Origin: Asticcacaulis sp. SL142
GTDB lineage: Bacteria; Pseudomonadota; Alphaproteobacteria; Caulobacterales; Caulobacteraceae
NCBI RefSeq assembly: GCF_026625745.1
Contig: NZ_CP113061.1
Coordinates: 1,327,501-1,391,500 of the forward strand
Direction: 5' to 3'
DNA length: 64,000 bases
Shown: positions 54,871-62,935 of the stretch, one piece after another
How the letters are laid out: each line of letters starts with the position of its first letter
How positions within the stretch are numbered: position 1 is the first letter of the stretch
The notes under the pieces: generated by a model
What the model was told of the DNA's origin: nothing
Database searches by the model: none
The model's input: only the letters and a program-made list of their open reading frames with translations
Program-made: the position numbers and the translations under genes

Positions 54871-55683
54871 ATGACTAATTTATCCGTCCATAAGGCACGA
54901 TCATGGGGTGCGGCTGTTTGGCTCGCCCTGATGGCGCTGGTGTTCGCCAGCGCCGCCCCATTAAGTGCTGCGATTGCCGAACCGACCTTCCCCAAACTAA
55001 GCGGTCGCGTCGTCGATCAGGCTAACTTGCTGACGCCAGAGGTTGAGGCCGAGCTGACGCAAAAGCTGTCCACGTTAGAGCAGACCACCTCCGATCAGGT
55101 TGTGGTTGTCACGGTGCCCGATCTCGAAGGCTACGACATCGCTGAATATGGCTATAAGCTGGGGCGGACCTGGGGTATCGGTCAGTCAGCCGAAAATGCC
55201 GTTGGCACGGATATTACTCAGAAAAACAATGGCGTATTGCTGATTGTCGCGCCCAATGAACGTAAGGTGCGGATTGAGGTCGGTTACGGGCTTGAACCCG
55301 TCATTACGGACGCTCTGTCGTCGGTCATCATCCAGACCCGCATTATCCCGCAGTTCCGTCAAAACAACTATCCGGGCGGGATTATTGCTGGCACTGACGC
55401 GATTATTGAGCAGCTATCGCTGGATCGCGGCGTGGCCATCGACCGCGCCAAGCAGGCCGCACAGCAACAACCGCAGGAACAGGAAATCCCGCGCTGGGTC
55501 ATCATTCTGATCTTCATCCTGATTGTCATGTTTTCGCGCGGCTGGCTGCCGTTCTTCCTGCTCGGTGGACTGGGCGGCGGTGGGGGTGGCTGGTCCGGTG
55601 GCGGCGGAGGCGGCTTTGGCGGCGGTGGTTTTGGCGGGGGTGGTGGCGGCTTCGGCGGCGGCGGCTCATCAGGCAGTTGGTAG
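54871..55683 (+). CDS. TPM-domain exported protein with Gly-rich tail (YgcG-like)
   Basis: The 270-residue protein has a signal peptide (about 1-36), a TPM domain (about 45-180; LSGRVVDQANLLTPEVEAELTQKL, then TTSDQVVVVTVPDLEG and NNGVLLIVAPNERKVRIEVGYGLE), one membrane segment (about 208-225), and a C-terminal tract of Gly-Gly-Phe/Ser repeats ending GGSSGSW. This is the standard partner of LemA. The TPM domain has been linked to photosystem assembly and phosphatase activity in plants; in bacteria its role is unsettled. Confidence 0.92.
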   Translation: MTNLSVHKARSWGAAVWLALMALVFASAAPLSAAIAEPTFPKLSGRVVDQANLLTPEVEAELTQKLSTLEQTTSDQVVVVTVPDLEGYDIAEYGYKLGRTWGIGQSAENAVGTDITQKNNGVLLIVAPNERKVRIEVGYGLEPVITDALSSVIIQTRIIPQFRQNNYPGGIIAGTDAIIEQLSLDRGVAIDRAKQAAQQQPQEQEIPRWVIILIFILIVMFSRGWLPFFLLGGLGGGGGGWSGGGGGGFGGGGFGGGGGGFGGGGSSGSW

Positions 55684-55692
55684 GATCAGATC

Positions 55693-56391
55693 ATGGCACT
55701 TAAAATCGATCACAGCCGCATCAATGCCGCAATCTCAAAGGCCGAGGAAACGACTTCGGGCGAAATCACCTGTGTCATCAAATCAAAGCCGCTGGAATAC
55801 CCTGAAACCCCGCTGATGTGGGCGACGGCCGCCGCCCTGATCGGGCCGGTTATCATGGCGTTGATGGGGGTTTGGCCGCAGGACTGGCTGATCCATATCG
55901 TGCCGGATGCCGCCATTGAGTGGCAGGCTGCTCACGGCCAGCAGGAATTTTATAACCGGCTGGAAACCATCGGCCTTTACGGGCTGGTGCAGGTTATTCT
56001 GTTCGCCATAGTTTATGGTCTCGTCACCATCCCCAAAGTGCGTCTGGCCCTGACCCCCGGCAGCATCAAGCGCAAACGCGCCCATAAAAAGGCGATGGAG
56101 CAGTTCATGGCCCGCGGCCTGCACTTGACCAAGGCCCGCACCGGCGTGATGATCTTCTGTGCGCTTGAGGAACATTTTGTCGATGTCATCGCCGATGAGG
56201 GCATCTATTCCAAGGTCGATCATAAGGTCTGGGATGAAACGGTCGCCGCCCTGATCAGCCATATCAAACGCGACGACCTGACCGGCGGGTTTGAGGCGGC
56301 CGTGATCCGCTGCGGCGAGGTTCTAAGTGCGCACTTCCCGCCCGACGCGGTCAATCTCAATGAACTGCCGGACGTGCTGATCGAGATTTAA
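55693..56391 (+). CDS. Second TPM-domain membrane protein
   Basis: The 232-residue protein begins with the TPM start RINAAISKAEETTSGEITCVIKSKP, is interrupted by two hydrophobic segments (about 43-62 and 95-115), and resumes with the TPM end MIFCALEEHFVDVIADEGIYSKVDHKVWDETVAALISHIK. The split TPM domain around a membrane hairpin is typical of the second TPM gene in lemA operons. Nine bases separate it from the first TPM gene. Confidence 0.9.
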   Translation: MALKIDHSRINAAISKAEETTSGEITCVIKSKPLEYPETPLMWATAAALIGPVIMALMGVWPQDWLIHIVPDAAIEWQAAHGQQEFYNRLETIGLYGLVQVILFAIVYGLVTIPKVRLALTPGSIKRKRAHKKAMEQFMARGLHLTKARTGVMIFCALEEHFVDVIADEGIYSKVDHKVWDETVAALISHIKRDDLTGGFEAAVIRCGEVLSAHFPPDAVNLNELPDVLIEI

Positions 56392-56400
56392 TCTTAGCCT

Positions 56401-56539
56401 CCTCTCCCCGCCTGCGGGGAGAGGGTTGGGGTGAGGGGCTTAAGGATGGCACCAATTTGCAGCGCATGTGGTTTTGCCCCTCATCCGGCCCGCCATCTTT
56501 GATGCCGTGCCACCTTCTCCCCGTTATACGGGGAGAAGG
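56401..56539. repeat. Palindromic repeat, family A copy 5 (complete, inverted)
   Basis: CCTCTCCCCGC/GCGGGGAGAGG hairpin (56401-56424), GGGTTGGGGTGAGGGGC, a variable middle, TTTTGCCCCTCATCCGGCC, and the hairpin CCTTCTCCCCG/CGGGGAGAAGG (56513-56539). It is the reverse-complement arrangement of the copies at 5477 and 16866. It separates the convergent TPM gene and a small membrane protein gene. Confidence 0.85.
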
Positions 56540-56552
56540 AAAGTAACGCTAA

Positions 56553-56783
56553 TTACGCCCTGCCCCAACGCGTCTTGATAGCCGCTAGGCCAAGGCCGAT
56601 CAGAAACACCAGAACACTCACCACAACTACGCCGTCACGCCATATTTCCGGCAAGTGCTTCATTATGCTGCCATCCGGAAACACAATGAACAGCATAACC
56701 GCCTCAACAGCCAACAAGAGCACTCCCTGCCAACGCACAGGCAGGCAGAAGCCCTTTTTAAACACGAACCAATAATTGCCCAT
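56553..56783 (-). CDS. Small two-TM hypothetical protein
   Basis: A 76-residue protein from ATG 56783 (MGNYWFVFKKGF) with two hydrophobic segments (about 20-36 and 50-68) and a positively charged end KTRWGRA. No family recognised. A G-run lies just upstream of the start and could act as ribosome binding site. Its ORF is intact and codon use is plausible, but evidence for expression is only the structure. Confidence 0.5.
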   Translation of the reverse strand: MGNYWFVFKKGFCLPVRWQGVLLLAVEAVMLFIVFPDGSIMKHLPEIWRDGVVVVSVLVFLIGLGLAAIKTRWGRA

Positions 56784-56906
56784 CGCGCCCCCCAATTCAA
56801 TTTAGATTATTTGCATACTTCATCGCCCACAAGCTACTTTAAAGGGCTGGCAATCTATTAGCATCATGTGTACACAACGCCCCCTTTTCAGAGTCCACGG
56901 TGCGCC

Positions 56907-58172
56907 ATGACCTCCCGTCCCTATTGCGGTATCGATTTCGGCACGTCCAATTCAGCGGTGTGCGCGGGATTTGGCGACCGCCTCGAACTGGTGCCGGTCG
57001 AAGGCACCTCCGTGACCTTACCGTCGGCCTTATTTTTCAATTTTGAGACCGAGACCCTGACCTTTGGGCGGGCCGCCATCGGTGAATATCTGGAGCACTT
57101 TGAGGGCCGCCTGATGCGCGCGCTGAAATCGGTTCTGGGCAGCCGCCTGATCGGAGAAACGACCCAGATCGGTGCGGGCCGCAAAGATTTCCGCGCCATT
57201 ATCGGGCTCTATATCAAGCACCTGAAAGCCTGCGCCGAAGCCCATACGGGTGAGACTATCGAAGATGTGGTGCTGGGCCGACCCGTTCATTTCGTTGACG
57301 AGGACCCAGAGGCAGATGCCCGCGCCGAAGCCGAACTGCGCGGCATAGCCGAGGCGCAAGGCTTCAAAAACATCAGCTTTGAGTATGAACCGCTGGCCGC
57401 TGCCCGCGATTATGAAAGCCGTCTGACGCGCGATGAGGTCGTGCTGGTCGTCGATATCGGCGGGGGCACGTCCGACTTTTCGGTGATCAAGCTGTCGCCC
57501 AACGCCAAACGTGGCGATGACCGTACAAACAGCATTCTGGCCAATTCAGGCGTCCACATCGGCGGTACGGATTTCGATACGCGCCTGAGCCTTAACACCG
57601 CCATGCGTGAGATGGGCTTCCGCTCGCAGATGAAAAGCGGTCTGGATATGCCGGGGCTTTATTATCACCAACTGGCGACCTGGCACCTGATCAATTTTCT
57701 ATATACGCAAAAGAATATAGCGGGCATCCGGCAACTGCATTTTCAGGCGGCGCAACCCGAATTGACGCAGAGGCTGGTTGATACGGTAGATAAGCAACTG
57801 GGCCATCATGTCGCCAACCGGATTGAGGGCGCCAAGATCGCTTTGTCGGATCAGGAGGCAACCTCAGTTGACCTCAGCGCCGTTGATGCGGACTGGCTGA
57901 TGACCATCAACCGCGACACCCTCAAAGCCGCGACCGAGCGCGAAGTTGGCCGTATTGTCGATACGGCGGTGGCCTGCGTTACCGAAAAAGCAGGTCTGGA
58001 ACGCAATGCCATCCACACCCTGTTTATGACCGGGGGTTCGACCGCCATGCCGGGCTTTGAAGACGCCATGCGCGCCGCGTTTCCTGCCGCCGCTATTAAC
58101 TACGGCGACCGCTTTTCGTCGGTGGCGTCGGGTTTGGGGCTGGCCGCTAAAGAGCGGTACAGAATCAATTAG
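56907..58172 (+). CDS. yegD: Hsp70-family protein, YegD-like
   Basis: The 421-residue protein is an actin/Hsp70-fold ATPase lacking the DnaK substrate-binding domain: GIDFGTSNSAVC (phosphate-1), VVLGRPVHFVDED, the insert [28 protein letters not shown] (phosphate-2), ANSGVHIGGTDFDTRL and LFMTGGSTAMPGF (adenosine motif). Matches the YegD branch, whose client is unknown. I use the ATG at 56907 (MTSRPYCGIDFG); 13 upstream codons are open but not conserved-looking. Confidence 0.87.
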   Translation: MTSRPYCGIDFGTSNSAVCAGFGDRLELVPVEGTSVTLPSALFFNFETETLTFGRAAIGEYLEHFEGRLMRALKSVLGSRLIGETTQIGAGRKDFRAIIGLYIKHLKACAEAHTGETIEDVVLGRPVHFVDEDPEADARAEAELRGIAEAQGFKNISFEYEPLAAARDYESRLTRDEVVLVVDIGGGTSDFSVIKLSPNAKRGDDRTNSILANSGVHIGGTDFDTRLSLNTAMREMGFRSQMKSGLDMPGLYYHQLATWHLINFLYTQKNIAGIRQLHFQAAQPELTQRLVDTVDKQLGHHVANRIEGAKIALSDQEATSVDLSAVDADWLMTINRDTLKAATEREVGRIVDTAVACVTEKAGLERNAIHTLFMTGGSTAMPGFEDAMRAAFPAAAINYGDRFSSVASGLGLAAKERYRIN

Positions 58173-58217
58173 AAATGGCACAATACGGGTTCGATATAGA
58201 TTCTTTCGGAATTAGTA

Positions 58218-58757
58218 ATGACACACAAGAAAGATTTTGATCCGGTTATTCAAGAATCTAGAGATGATCGTATAGCGTATTCTCGCCAGTGGCATATTTG
58301 GTTAGGGTTAGGTTCGGCGGGCGGAGCTATCTCGATGGTTTCATTGTCAGCAAGCCTTCCAAATATAAACGTCGCGATACAATTTTTCTTACCTTCACTT
58401 TGGATGTTTCTTTTTGGTGTAATTTTTTCTGCGGCTAGTTTGTTGGCTTTAGTTAGAAAAGCCAGAGGCGCAGAGATTCATTATGGTACTGCAAAGCTTT
58501 TAGACGAAAACAAAATGAAGCTTTTGCAACTGATGCAAATTAATGGCGGTCACATAAATCCGGATCATCCAGAGTTTATGATATTAGACGCGAAAATTAA
58601 GAACGGCGATAAGATAGCAAACAAATCATGGAAGACGCGAAACCGTTGGAATTTCGCTTCAACCATCTTTCAATCCATGTCTGCGCTTCTATTTGTATTA
58701 GGTTTTTTATGGCCGTTAAGTGCCTTAAGCCTTGGTCATGTCTTCCCACTTAATTAA
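58218..58757 (+). CDS. Hypothetical membrane protein, AT-richer than neighbours
   Basis: A 179-residue protein with three hydrophobic stretches (about 27-48, 53-79 and 148-172) and a charged middle (GTAKLLDENKMKLLQLMQINGG). No family recognised. Codon use is clearly more A/T-rich than flanking genes (many AAA, ATT, TTT, TTA), which suggests recent acquisition. No strong ribosome binding site before the ATG. It separates the Hsp70 gene from the his operon. Confidence 0.6.
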   Translation: MTHKKDFDPVIQESRDDRIAYSRQWHIWLGLGSAGGAISMVSLSASLPNINVAIQFFLPSLWMFLFGVIFSAASLLALVRKARGAEIHYGTAKLLDENKMKLLQLMQINGGHINPDHPEFMILDAKIKNGDKIANKSWKTRNRWNFASTIFQSMSALLFVLGFLWPLSALSLGHVFPLN

Positions 58758-58791
58758 TTCGCATTTCCCCTTGCATTTCGCGTGACGGCGT

Positions 58792-58827
58792 TGTATCAGC
58801 ACGATAACACACTAACACGTTGATACA
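58792..58827. promoter_or_regulatory. Inverted repeat TGTATCA-N22-TGATACA before yerC
   Basis: Perfect 7-bp arms (58792-58798 and 58821-58827) with the inner direct repeat AACAC; the right arm ends 3 bases before the yerC start codon, and no Shine-Dalgarno sequence is visible. A bound repressor here would block transcription or translation start, so it is a candidate autoregulatory operator for the TrpR-like product and the his operon. Confidence 0.4.
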
Positions 58828-58830
58828 GAC

Positions 58831-59124
58831 ATGCCCCCCCCCTCCGATGATGACATCCTTGTCCGCGCTATCCTGAGCCTTCAGTCCGAGGCTGAGGTGA
58901 AGGCGTTTCTGGACGACCTATGTACACCGTCGGAACTGCGCGCCTTTGCCGAGCGGTTCAAAGTCGCGCGCCTGCTGGACGAAGGGCAGTCGTCCTACCG
59001 CGAAATCTCCGAAAAGACCGGAGCGTCAACCACCACCGTTACCCGCGTGGCGCGTTTCCTGCGCGACATGCCTCATCAAGGTTACCGGCGTGTGCTGGAC
59101 CGCCTCAAAGCCGATAAAGAGTAG
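58831..59124 (+). CDS. yerC: YerC/YecD family TrpR-related DNA-binding protein
   Basis: A 97-residue helical protein with the TrpR-superfamily HTH: FLDDLCTPSELRAFAERFKVARLLDEGQSSYREISEKTGASTTTVTRVARFL. It is followed by hisG after 6 bases, so it is part of the his transcript. The family lacks an established ligand; adjacency makes a his-operon regulator likely. The inverted repeat just upstream could be its own operator. Confidence 0.9.
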   Translation: MPPPSDDDILVRAILSLQSEAEVKAFLDDLCTPSELRAFAERFKVARLLDEGQSSYREISEKTGASTTTVTRVARFLRDMPHQGYRRVLDRLKADKE

Positions 59125-59130
59125 AGCCTA

Positions 59131-60012
59131 ATGTCTGAACCCCGTCTTCGCATTGCCGTCCAAAAGTCCGGCCGTCTGGCTGACCGTTCGCTGGAGCTGA
59201 TTTCCGGCGCGGGCCTGCGCGTCATGAAGGGTGCCAATGAGCTGCTTTACCGGATCGAGAACCAGCCGATCGATCTTCTGCGCGTGCGTGACGACGACAT
59301 CCCGACCTTTGTGGCCGATGGCGTGGCCGAACTGGGGATCGTCGGCTACAATGTTCTGGCCGAGCACTTCCCTGATGCCGACCTTGAAGCCATGATCGTG
59401 CAGCGTCTGGGCTTTGGGTCGTGTACGCTTAAAATCGCCGTACCGAACGAGGCAAACTACACCGGCCCGCAGTGGTTGGAAGGCAAGCGCATCGCCACCT
59501 CCTATCCCAATGTGCTGGGTGCCTGGCTCAAAACCCACGGCATTACGGCGGAGATTGTCGAAATGCGCGGCGCGGTCGAAGTCGCTCCCCGCATGAAGAT
59601 CGCCCACGCCATTTGCGATCTGGTCTCGACCGGCGCAACATTAGAGGCCAACGGCATGAAGGCGACCGATCTGGTGCTGAAATCCGAAGCCGTGCTGGTT
59701 AAGGCCCCTCATGCGCCGGCCCCGGAACTGGCCCACACCTATGACATGCTGCTGCGTCGTTTCGATGGTGTTACGGCTTCGACTGGCGCCAAGTACGTCA
59801 TGATGAATGCGCCGCGTGAGCATCTGAGCGAGATCATCGAACTGATCCCCGGTGCTGATGCGCCGACGATCATGCAACTGGCCGGTCGCGAAGACACGGT
59901 CGCCGTCCATGCCGTCTGTCAGGAAAATGTGTTCTGGGACACGCTGGATAAGCTGAAAACCGCCGGGGCCTCCGCGATCCTCGTCCTGCCGATCGAGAAA
60001 ATGATGAAATAG
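59131..60012 (+). CDS. hisG: ATP phosphoribosyltransferase, long form
   Basis: First step of histidine synthesis. The 293-residue product has LRIAVQKSGRLADRS, DDDIPTFVADGVAELGIVGYNVL, and the PRPP loop CDLVSTGATLEANGM, plus a C-terminal ACT-like regulatory domain (about 225-290, LIPGADAPTIMQLAGREDTVAVHAVCQENVFWDTLDKLK). The length and this domain mark the long, histidine-inhibited form, so a HisZ partner is not required. Confidence 0.95.
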   Translation: MSEPRLRIAVQKSGRLADRSLELISGAGLRVMKGANELLYRIENQPIDLLRVRDDDIPTFVADGVAELGIVGYNVLAEHFPDADLEAMIVQRLGFGSCTLKIAVPNEANYTGPQWLEGKRIATSYPNVLGAWLKTHGITAEIVEMRGAVEVAPRMKIAHAICDLVSTGATLEANGMKATDLVLKSEAVLVKAPHAPAPELAHTYDMLLRRFDGVTASTGAKYVMMNAPREHLSEIIELIPGADAPTIMQLAGREDTVAVHAVCQENVFWDTLDKLKTAGASAILVLPIEKMMK

Positions 60013-60028
60013 GTGTCACGGACACCTT

Positions 60029-61339
60029 ATGAGTAAAACGATGAAAACCTTTGTCTGGAAAAACCTAAGCACGACCGAGCGCAAAGCCGCCCTCGCCCGC
60101 CCCGCCAATCGGCGTGATACGCGCGTGCTGGAGACGGTGCGCACGATATTCGATGATGTCGAAGCACGCGGGTTTGCGGCTGTGTCTGACTGGGCGATCA
60201 AGCTGGACGGCCACGCCCCTAAGCGGGTCGACCTGACTGCCGCAACCGTTGATGCCGCCCGCGCCGCCCTTTCCCGCGAAGACCTTGAGGCAATGGAACT
60301 GGCGGTCGAAAATGTGCGCGCTTTTCAGGAAGCCGAGTTGCCGAGCGACGGCCCCATCATCGCCCCGAAACCGGGCCTGAGCCTGCAACGGGTGTATCGC
60401 CCGATCACCACCGCCGGACTCTATATTCCGGGGGGATTGGCACCGCTGTTTTCGACCCTGATCATGACCGCCGTGCCGGCTTTGGTCGCCAAAGTCCCCA
60501 ACCGCGTTGCCATCACCCCGCCCGCCAAAGACGGCTCGCTACACCCGATGATGATCGCGACAGCCGCGGCTTCTGGACTCGACAGTCTGTGGTCAGTCGG
60601 GGGGGCGCACGGCATTGCAGCATTGGCCACCGGCGCGCTTGAGGGCGTACCTGCGGCCGATAAACTATTCGGGCCGGGCAACAAATATGTGACTGAGGCC
60701 AAGCGTCAGGCGACCGAGCGCGTCTCCGGCATCGCCATCGACATGCCCGCAGGCCCCTCGGAACTGCTGGTCATTGCCGACAAAACCGCCAACGTGAAAC
60801 TGGTCGCCGCCGACCTTCTCAGTCAGGCCGAACACGATGCAGACGCGCAAGTTGTGCTGGTCGCCTTTGATGCCGGTATCGCCGCCGCCATTGCGGCAGA
60901 GGTCGAAGCCCAGGTATCACGCCTGCCGCGTGAGATCATTGCCCGCGCCTCCTTGGAGCAGGCCCGCCTGTTCATCGTCGATGATCTTGACGCGGCGGCG
61001 GAGGTGTCCAACCTCTACGGCCCCGAACACCTGGCCATTCAGGTCGCAGATGTCGATGCGATTATCCCTAACCTGACCGCGGCGGGGACGATTTTTGCGG
61101 GCACCTACGCGGCGGAAACCTTTGGTGATTACGCGGCGGGCCCCAGCCACGTTCTGCCGACCGATGGCGCGGCCAAGGCCTGGGACGGCATCACCGTGCG
61201 CTCGTACCTGACCAGTTTTGTGATACAGCGCGCCACCAAGGCCGGGGCCGCCGCCATTGCGCCCGCCGCCGCCCGCCTCGCCCGCCTCGAAGGCCTCGAA
61301 GCCCATGCTTTGGCGGCGGACTTCAGGCTGGAGGTTTAA
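60029..61339 (+). CDS. hisD: Histidinol dehydrogenase
   Basis: Zn- and NAD-dependent oxidation of histidinol to histidine, the last two steps. The 436-residue protein has LYIPGGLAPLFSTLIM, GAHGIAALATG, the NAD/Zn region KLFGPGNKYVTEAKR, AGPSELLVIAD, LLSQAEHDADAQ with Zn ligands, GPEHLAIQV, and GDYAAGPSHVLPT. An ATG at 60041 is an alternative start. Its last codons (AADFRLEV, stop) recur in frame 93 bases downstream. GGAGG near the end of the gene (61330-61334) can serve as ribosome binding site for the small ORF that begins right after the stop. Confidence 0.95.
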   Translation: MSKTMKTFVWKNLSTTERKAALARPANRRDTRVLETVRTIFDDVEARGFAAVSDWAIKLDGHAPKRVDLTAATVDAARAALSREDLEAMELAVENVRAFQEAELPSDGPIIAPKPGLSLQRVYRPITTAGLYIPGGLAPLFSTLIMTAVPALVAKVPNRVAITPPAKDGSLHPMMIATAAASGLDSLWSVGGAHGIAALATGALEGVPAADKLFGPGNKYVTEAKRQATERVSGIAIDMPAGPSELLVIADKTANVKLVAADLLSQAEHDADAQVVLVAFDAGIAAAIAAEVEAQVSRLPREIIARASLEQARLFIVDDLDAAAEVSNLYGPEHLAIQVADVDAIIPNLTAAGTIFAGTYAAETFGDYAAGPSHVLPTDGAAKAWDGITVRSYLTSFVIQRATKAGAAAIAPAAARLARLEGLEAHALAADFRLEV

Positions 61340-61432
61340 ATGATACGTCTTAACTGCGCCGCCGTTTTTTTGAGTTGCGCTAACGCTTCGCTGCTTGAGC
61401 GCGGGGCCGCCGACTTTAGATTGGAAGTTTAA
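61340..61432 (+). CDS. 30-codon ORF ending in a copy of the hisD C-terminus
   Basis: An ATG directly follows the hisD stop codon (TAAATG), 5 bases after GGAGG, in the hisD frame. It opens a 30-residue frame whose last eight residues, AADFRLEV, and stop repeat the end of hisD. The DNA differs from the hisD end at six positions, all synonymous. Its middle contains a small hairpin repeat (61377-61402). Its end holds GGAAG (61423-61427), which is the ribosome binding site for the next gene. It may be a translated spacer, a leader peptide, or a relic of recombination. Confidence 0.5.
   Translation: MIRLNCAAVFLSCANASLLERGAADFRLEV
61377..61402. repeat. Hairpin repeat with conserved 16-base loop (second copy)
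   Basis: GCGCT (61377-61381), loop AACGCTTCGCTGCTTG, AGCGC (61398-61402). The copy inside the repeat at 5625-5650 has the same 5-16-5 geometry, 14 of 16 loop bases identical, and a compensatory change at the third stem pair (C-G there, G-C here). Confidence 0.55.
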
Positions 61433-61435
61433 AAA

Positions 61436-62935
61436 ATGTTCGCGTCACCGTTTTCATCCCTGACCGCCGCCACGTCTGGCCTCGAAGGCTCGCCGCCGTC
61501 GCTGGAGCCGTTGCGTGAGCGCATGGCCGAGCTTTACGGCGTCGAGCCCTATCAGCTTTTGGTCACCCGCGGCGCGTCCCACGCCATGGAAATCCTGCTG
61601 CGCCGCTTACGGTTGCATGGCCATGAAACCATCCTGGCTGACACGGGCTTAAGCGAAAAATCCTATTATCTGGAAAGCCTGTGCAATGTGTACGGCCTCC
61701 AGATCAAGTCGCCGCCGTCGAACGCCTTGGGGGCCAAAAGTGCGGGGCTTTACCTGATCGACAACCCGCGTTTGCCGGACGGTAAGGCCTGGAGCGTCGA
61801 GGCTGCGCGCGCACTGGCGGTCGATATTTTCCCAACGCTGTTGGTGGTCGATGAAAGCTATTTCGATGCGGTTGATGCCCAGAGCCTGACCGAACTGACG
61901 CGGACTGAGACCAATGTCATCGTCTTCAAAAGCCTGTCTTATCTATACGGTATCGGCGGCGCACGAGTCGGTGCCCTGATCGCGGGTGCCAAGACTCTGG
62001 CCGGCTTGACGCGGTACTGTGAGCCCTATCCCCTGCCCACGCCGTCGATCAAAGCGGCTGAACTGGTGCTGTCGCCGTCGCGTCAGATCAATGTCGACGC
62101 GCGCATCGCTTTAGTCCGCTCGGAACAGTCGCGCCTGCGCCACAAACTGGCCGAGAGCAAGGCTCTGGCCCATTTTGAGCTGAACGACGGCCCGTTTATC
62201 CACTTAAAACCGATGGATCTGATCCGCACCCAGACGGCCTTAAAACGCTTTGGCATCAGTGCGCGCAACGCCTATGACGGCTTGCTGCTGCCGATGGGCG
62301 ACGCGGCCTTCAATGACCGGATTCTGAACGCCCTTGGGGTGGTCTCCGACGCCAAACCGACCCGTAGAGGCGAGTTCCTGCGCGACACCAAAGAGACTCG
62401 CATTTCGGTCCTGGTCGACCTCGATAACCCAAAGCCGATCAGCATTTCCACCGGCGTTGGCTTCTTTGACCATATGCTCGATCAGGTCGCCTCTCACGGC
62501 GGGTTTTCGATGCAAGTGGCCTGCGAAGGTGACCTGCACATCGACGCCCACCATACGGTCGAAGATACCATGTTGGCGGTCGGTGCGGCGCTGAAACAAG
62601 CGCTGGGTGATCGCATCGGCATGGCCCGCTTTGGCTTTGTCCTGCCGATGGATGAGACCGAAGCCAAGGTCAGCGTCGATCTGGGCGGGCGGCCATTCTG
62701 CGTGTTTAAGGGTGAGTTCGAGGCCACCCATATCGGTGATTATCAGACCGAAATGACCGCCCATGCCTTCCGGTCTTTGTCGGAAACGCTTGGAGCCTCG
62801 ATCCATGTCGAGGTTTCCGGCGGCAATGATCACCATAAGACCGAGGCCTGTTTCAAGGCGCTGGGCCGCGCCCTGCGACAAGCTACGCGGATTGAAGGGG
62901 ATAGCCTGCCGTCAACGAAAGGGATGTTGGCCTAG
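61436..62935 (+). CDS. hisB: Degenerate HisC-like domain fused to imidazoleglycerol-phosphate dehydratase
   Basis: Residues about 1-302 follow histidinol-phosphate aminotransferase (LLVTRGASHAMEILLRRL; YCEPYPLPTPSIKAAELVLSP), but the PLP lysine is replaced by Tyr169 (SLSYLYGIGGARVG) and the Asn of NPxNPTG by Leu113 (NPRLPDG). The N-terminal arm with the usual NENPY motif is also missing. D139 and R177 remain. So this domain is probably inactive. Residues about 308-499 are complete HisB: FFDHML (H346), HHTVEDT (H372-T378), HHKTEA (H466-E470), the Mn ligands that dehydrate imidazoleglycerol phosphate. GGAAG lies 8 bases before the ATG. hisH overlaps the stop by 1 base. A functional HisC must be encoded elsewhere. 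Confidence 0.9.
   Translation: MFASPFSSLTAATSGLEGSPPSLEPLRERMAELYGVEPYQLLVTRGASHAMEILLRRLRLHGHETILADTGLSEKSYYLESLCNVYGLQIKSPPSNALGAKSAGLYLIDNPRLPDGKAWSVEAARALAVDIFPTLLVVDESYFDAVDAQSLTELTRTETNVIVFKSLSYLYGIGGARVGALIAGAKTLAGLTRYCEPYPLPTPSIKAAELVLSPSRQINVDARIALVRSEQSRLRHKLAESKALAHFELNDGPFIHLKPMDLIRTQTALKRFGISARNAYDGLLLPMGDAAFNDRILNALGVVSDAKPTRRGEFLRDTKETRISVLVDLDNPKPISISTGVGFFDHMLDQVASHGGFSMQVACEGDLHIDAHHTVEDTMLAVGAALKQALGDRIGMARFGFVLPMDETEAKVSVDLGGRPFCVFKGEFEATHIGDYQTEMTAHAFRSLSETLGASIHVEVSGGNDHHKTEACFKALGRALRQATRIEGDSLPSTKGMLA

Noticed and set aside
61436-62340. Annotating the fusion's first domain as an active HisC
   Set aside because: The PLP lysine and the NPxNPTG Asn are replaced and the N-terminal arm is missing.
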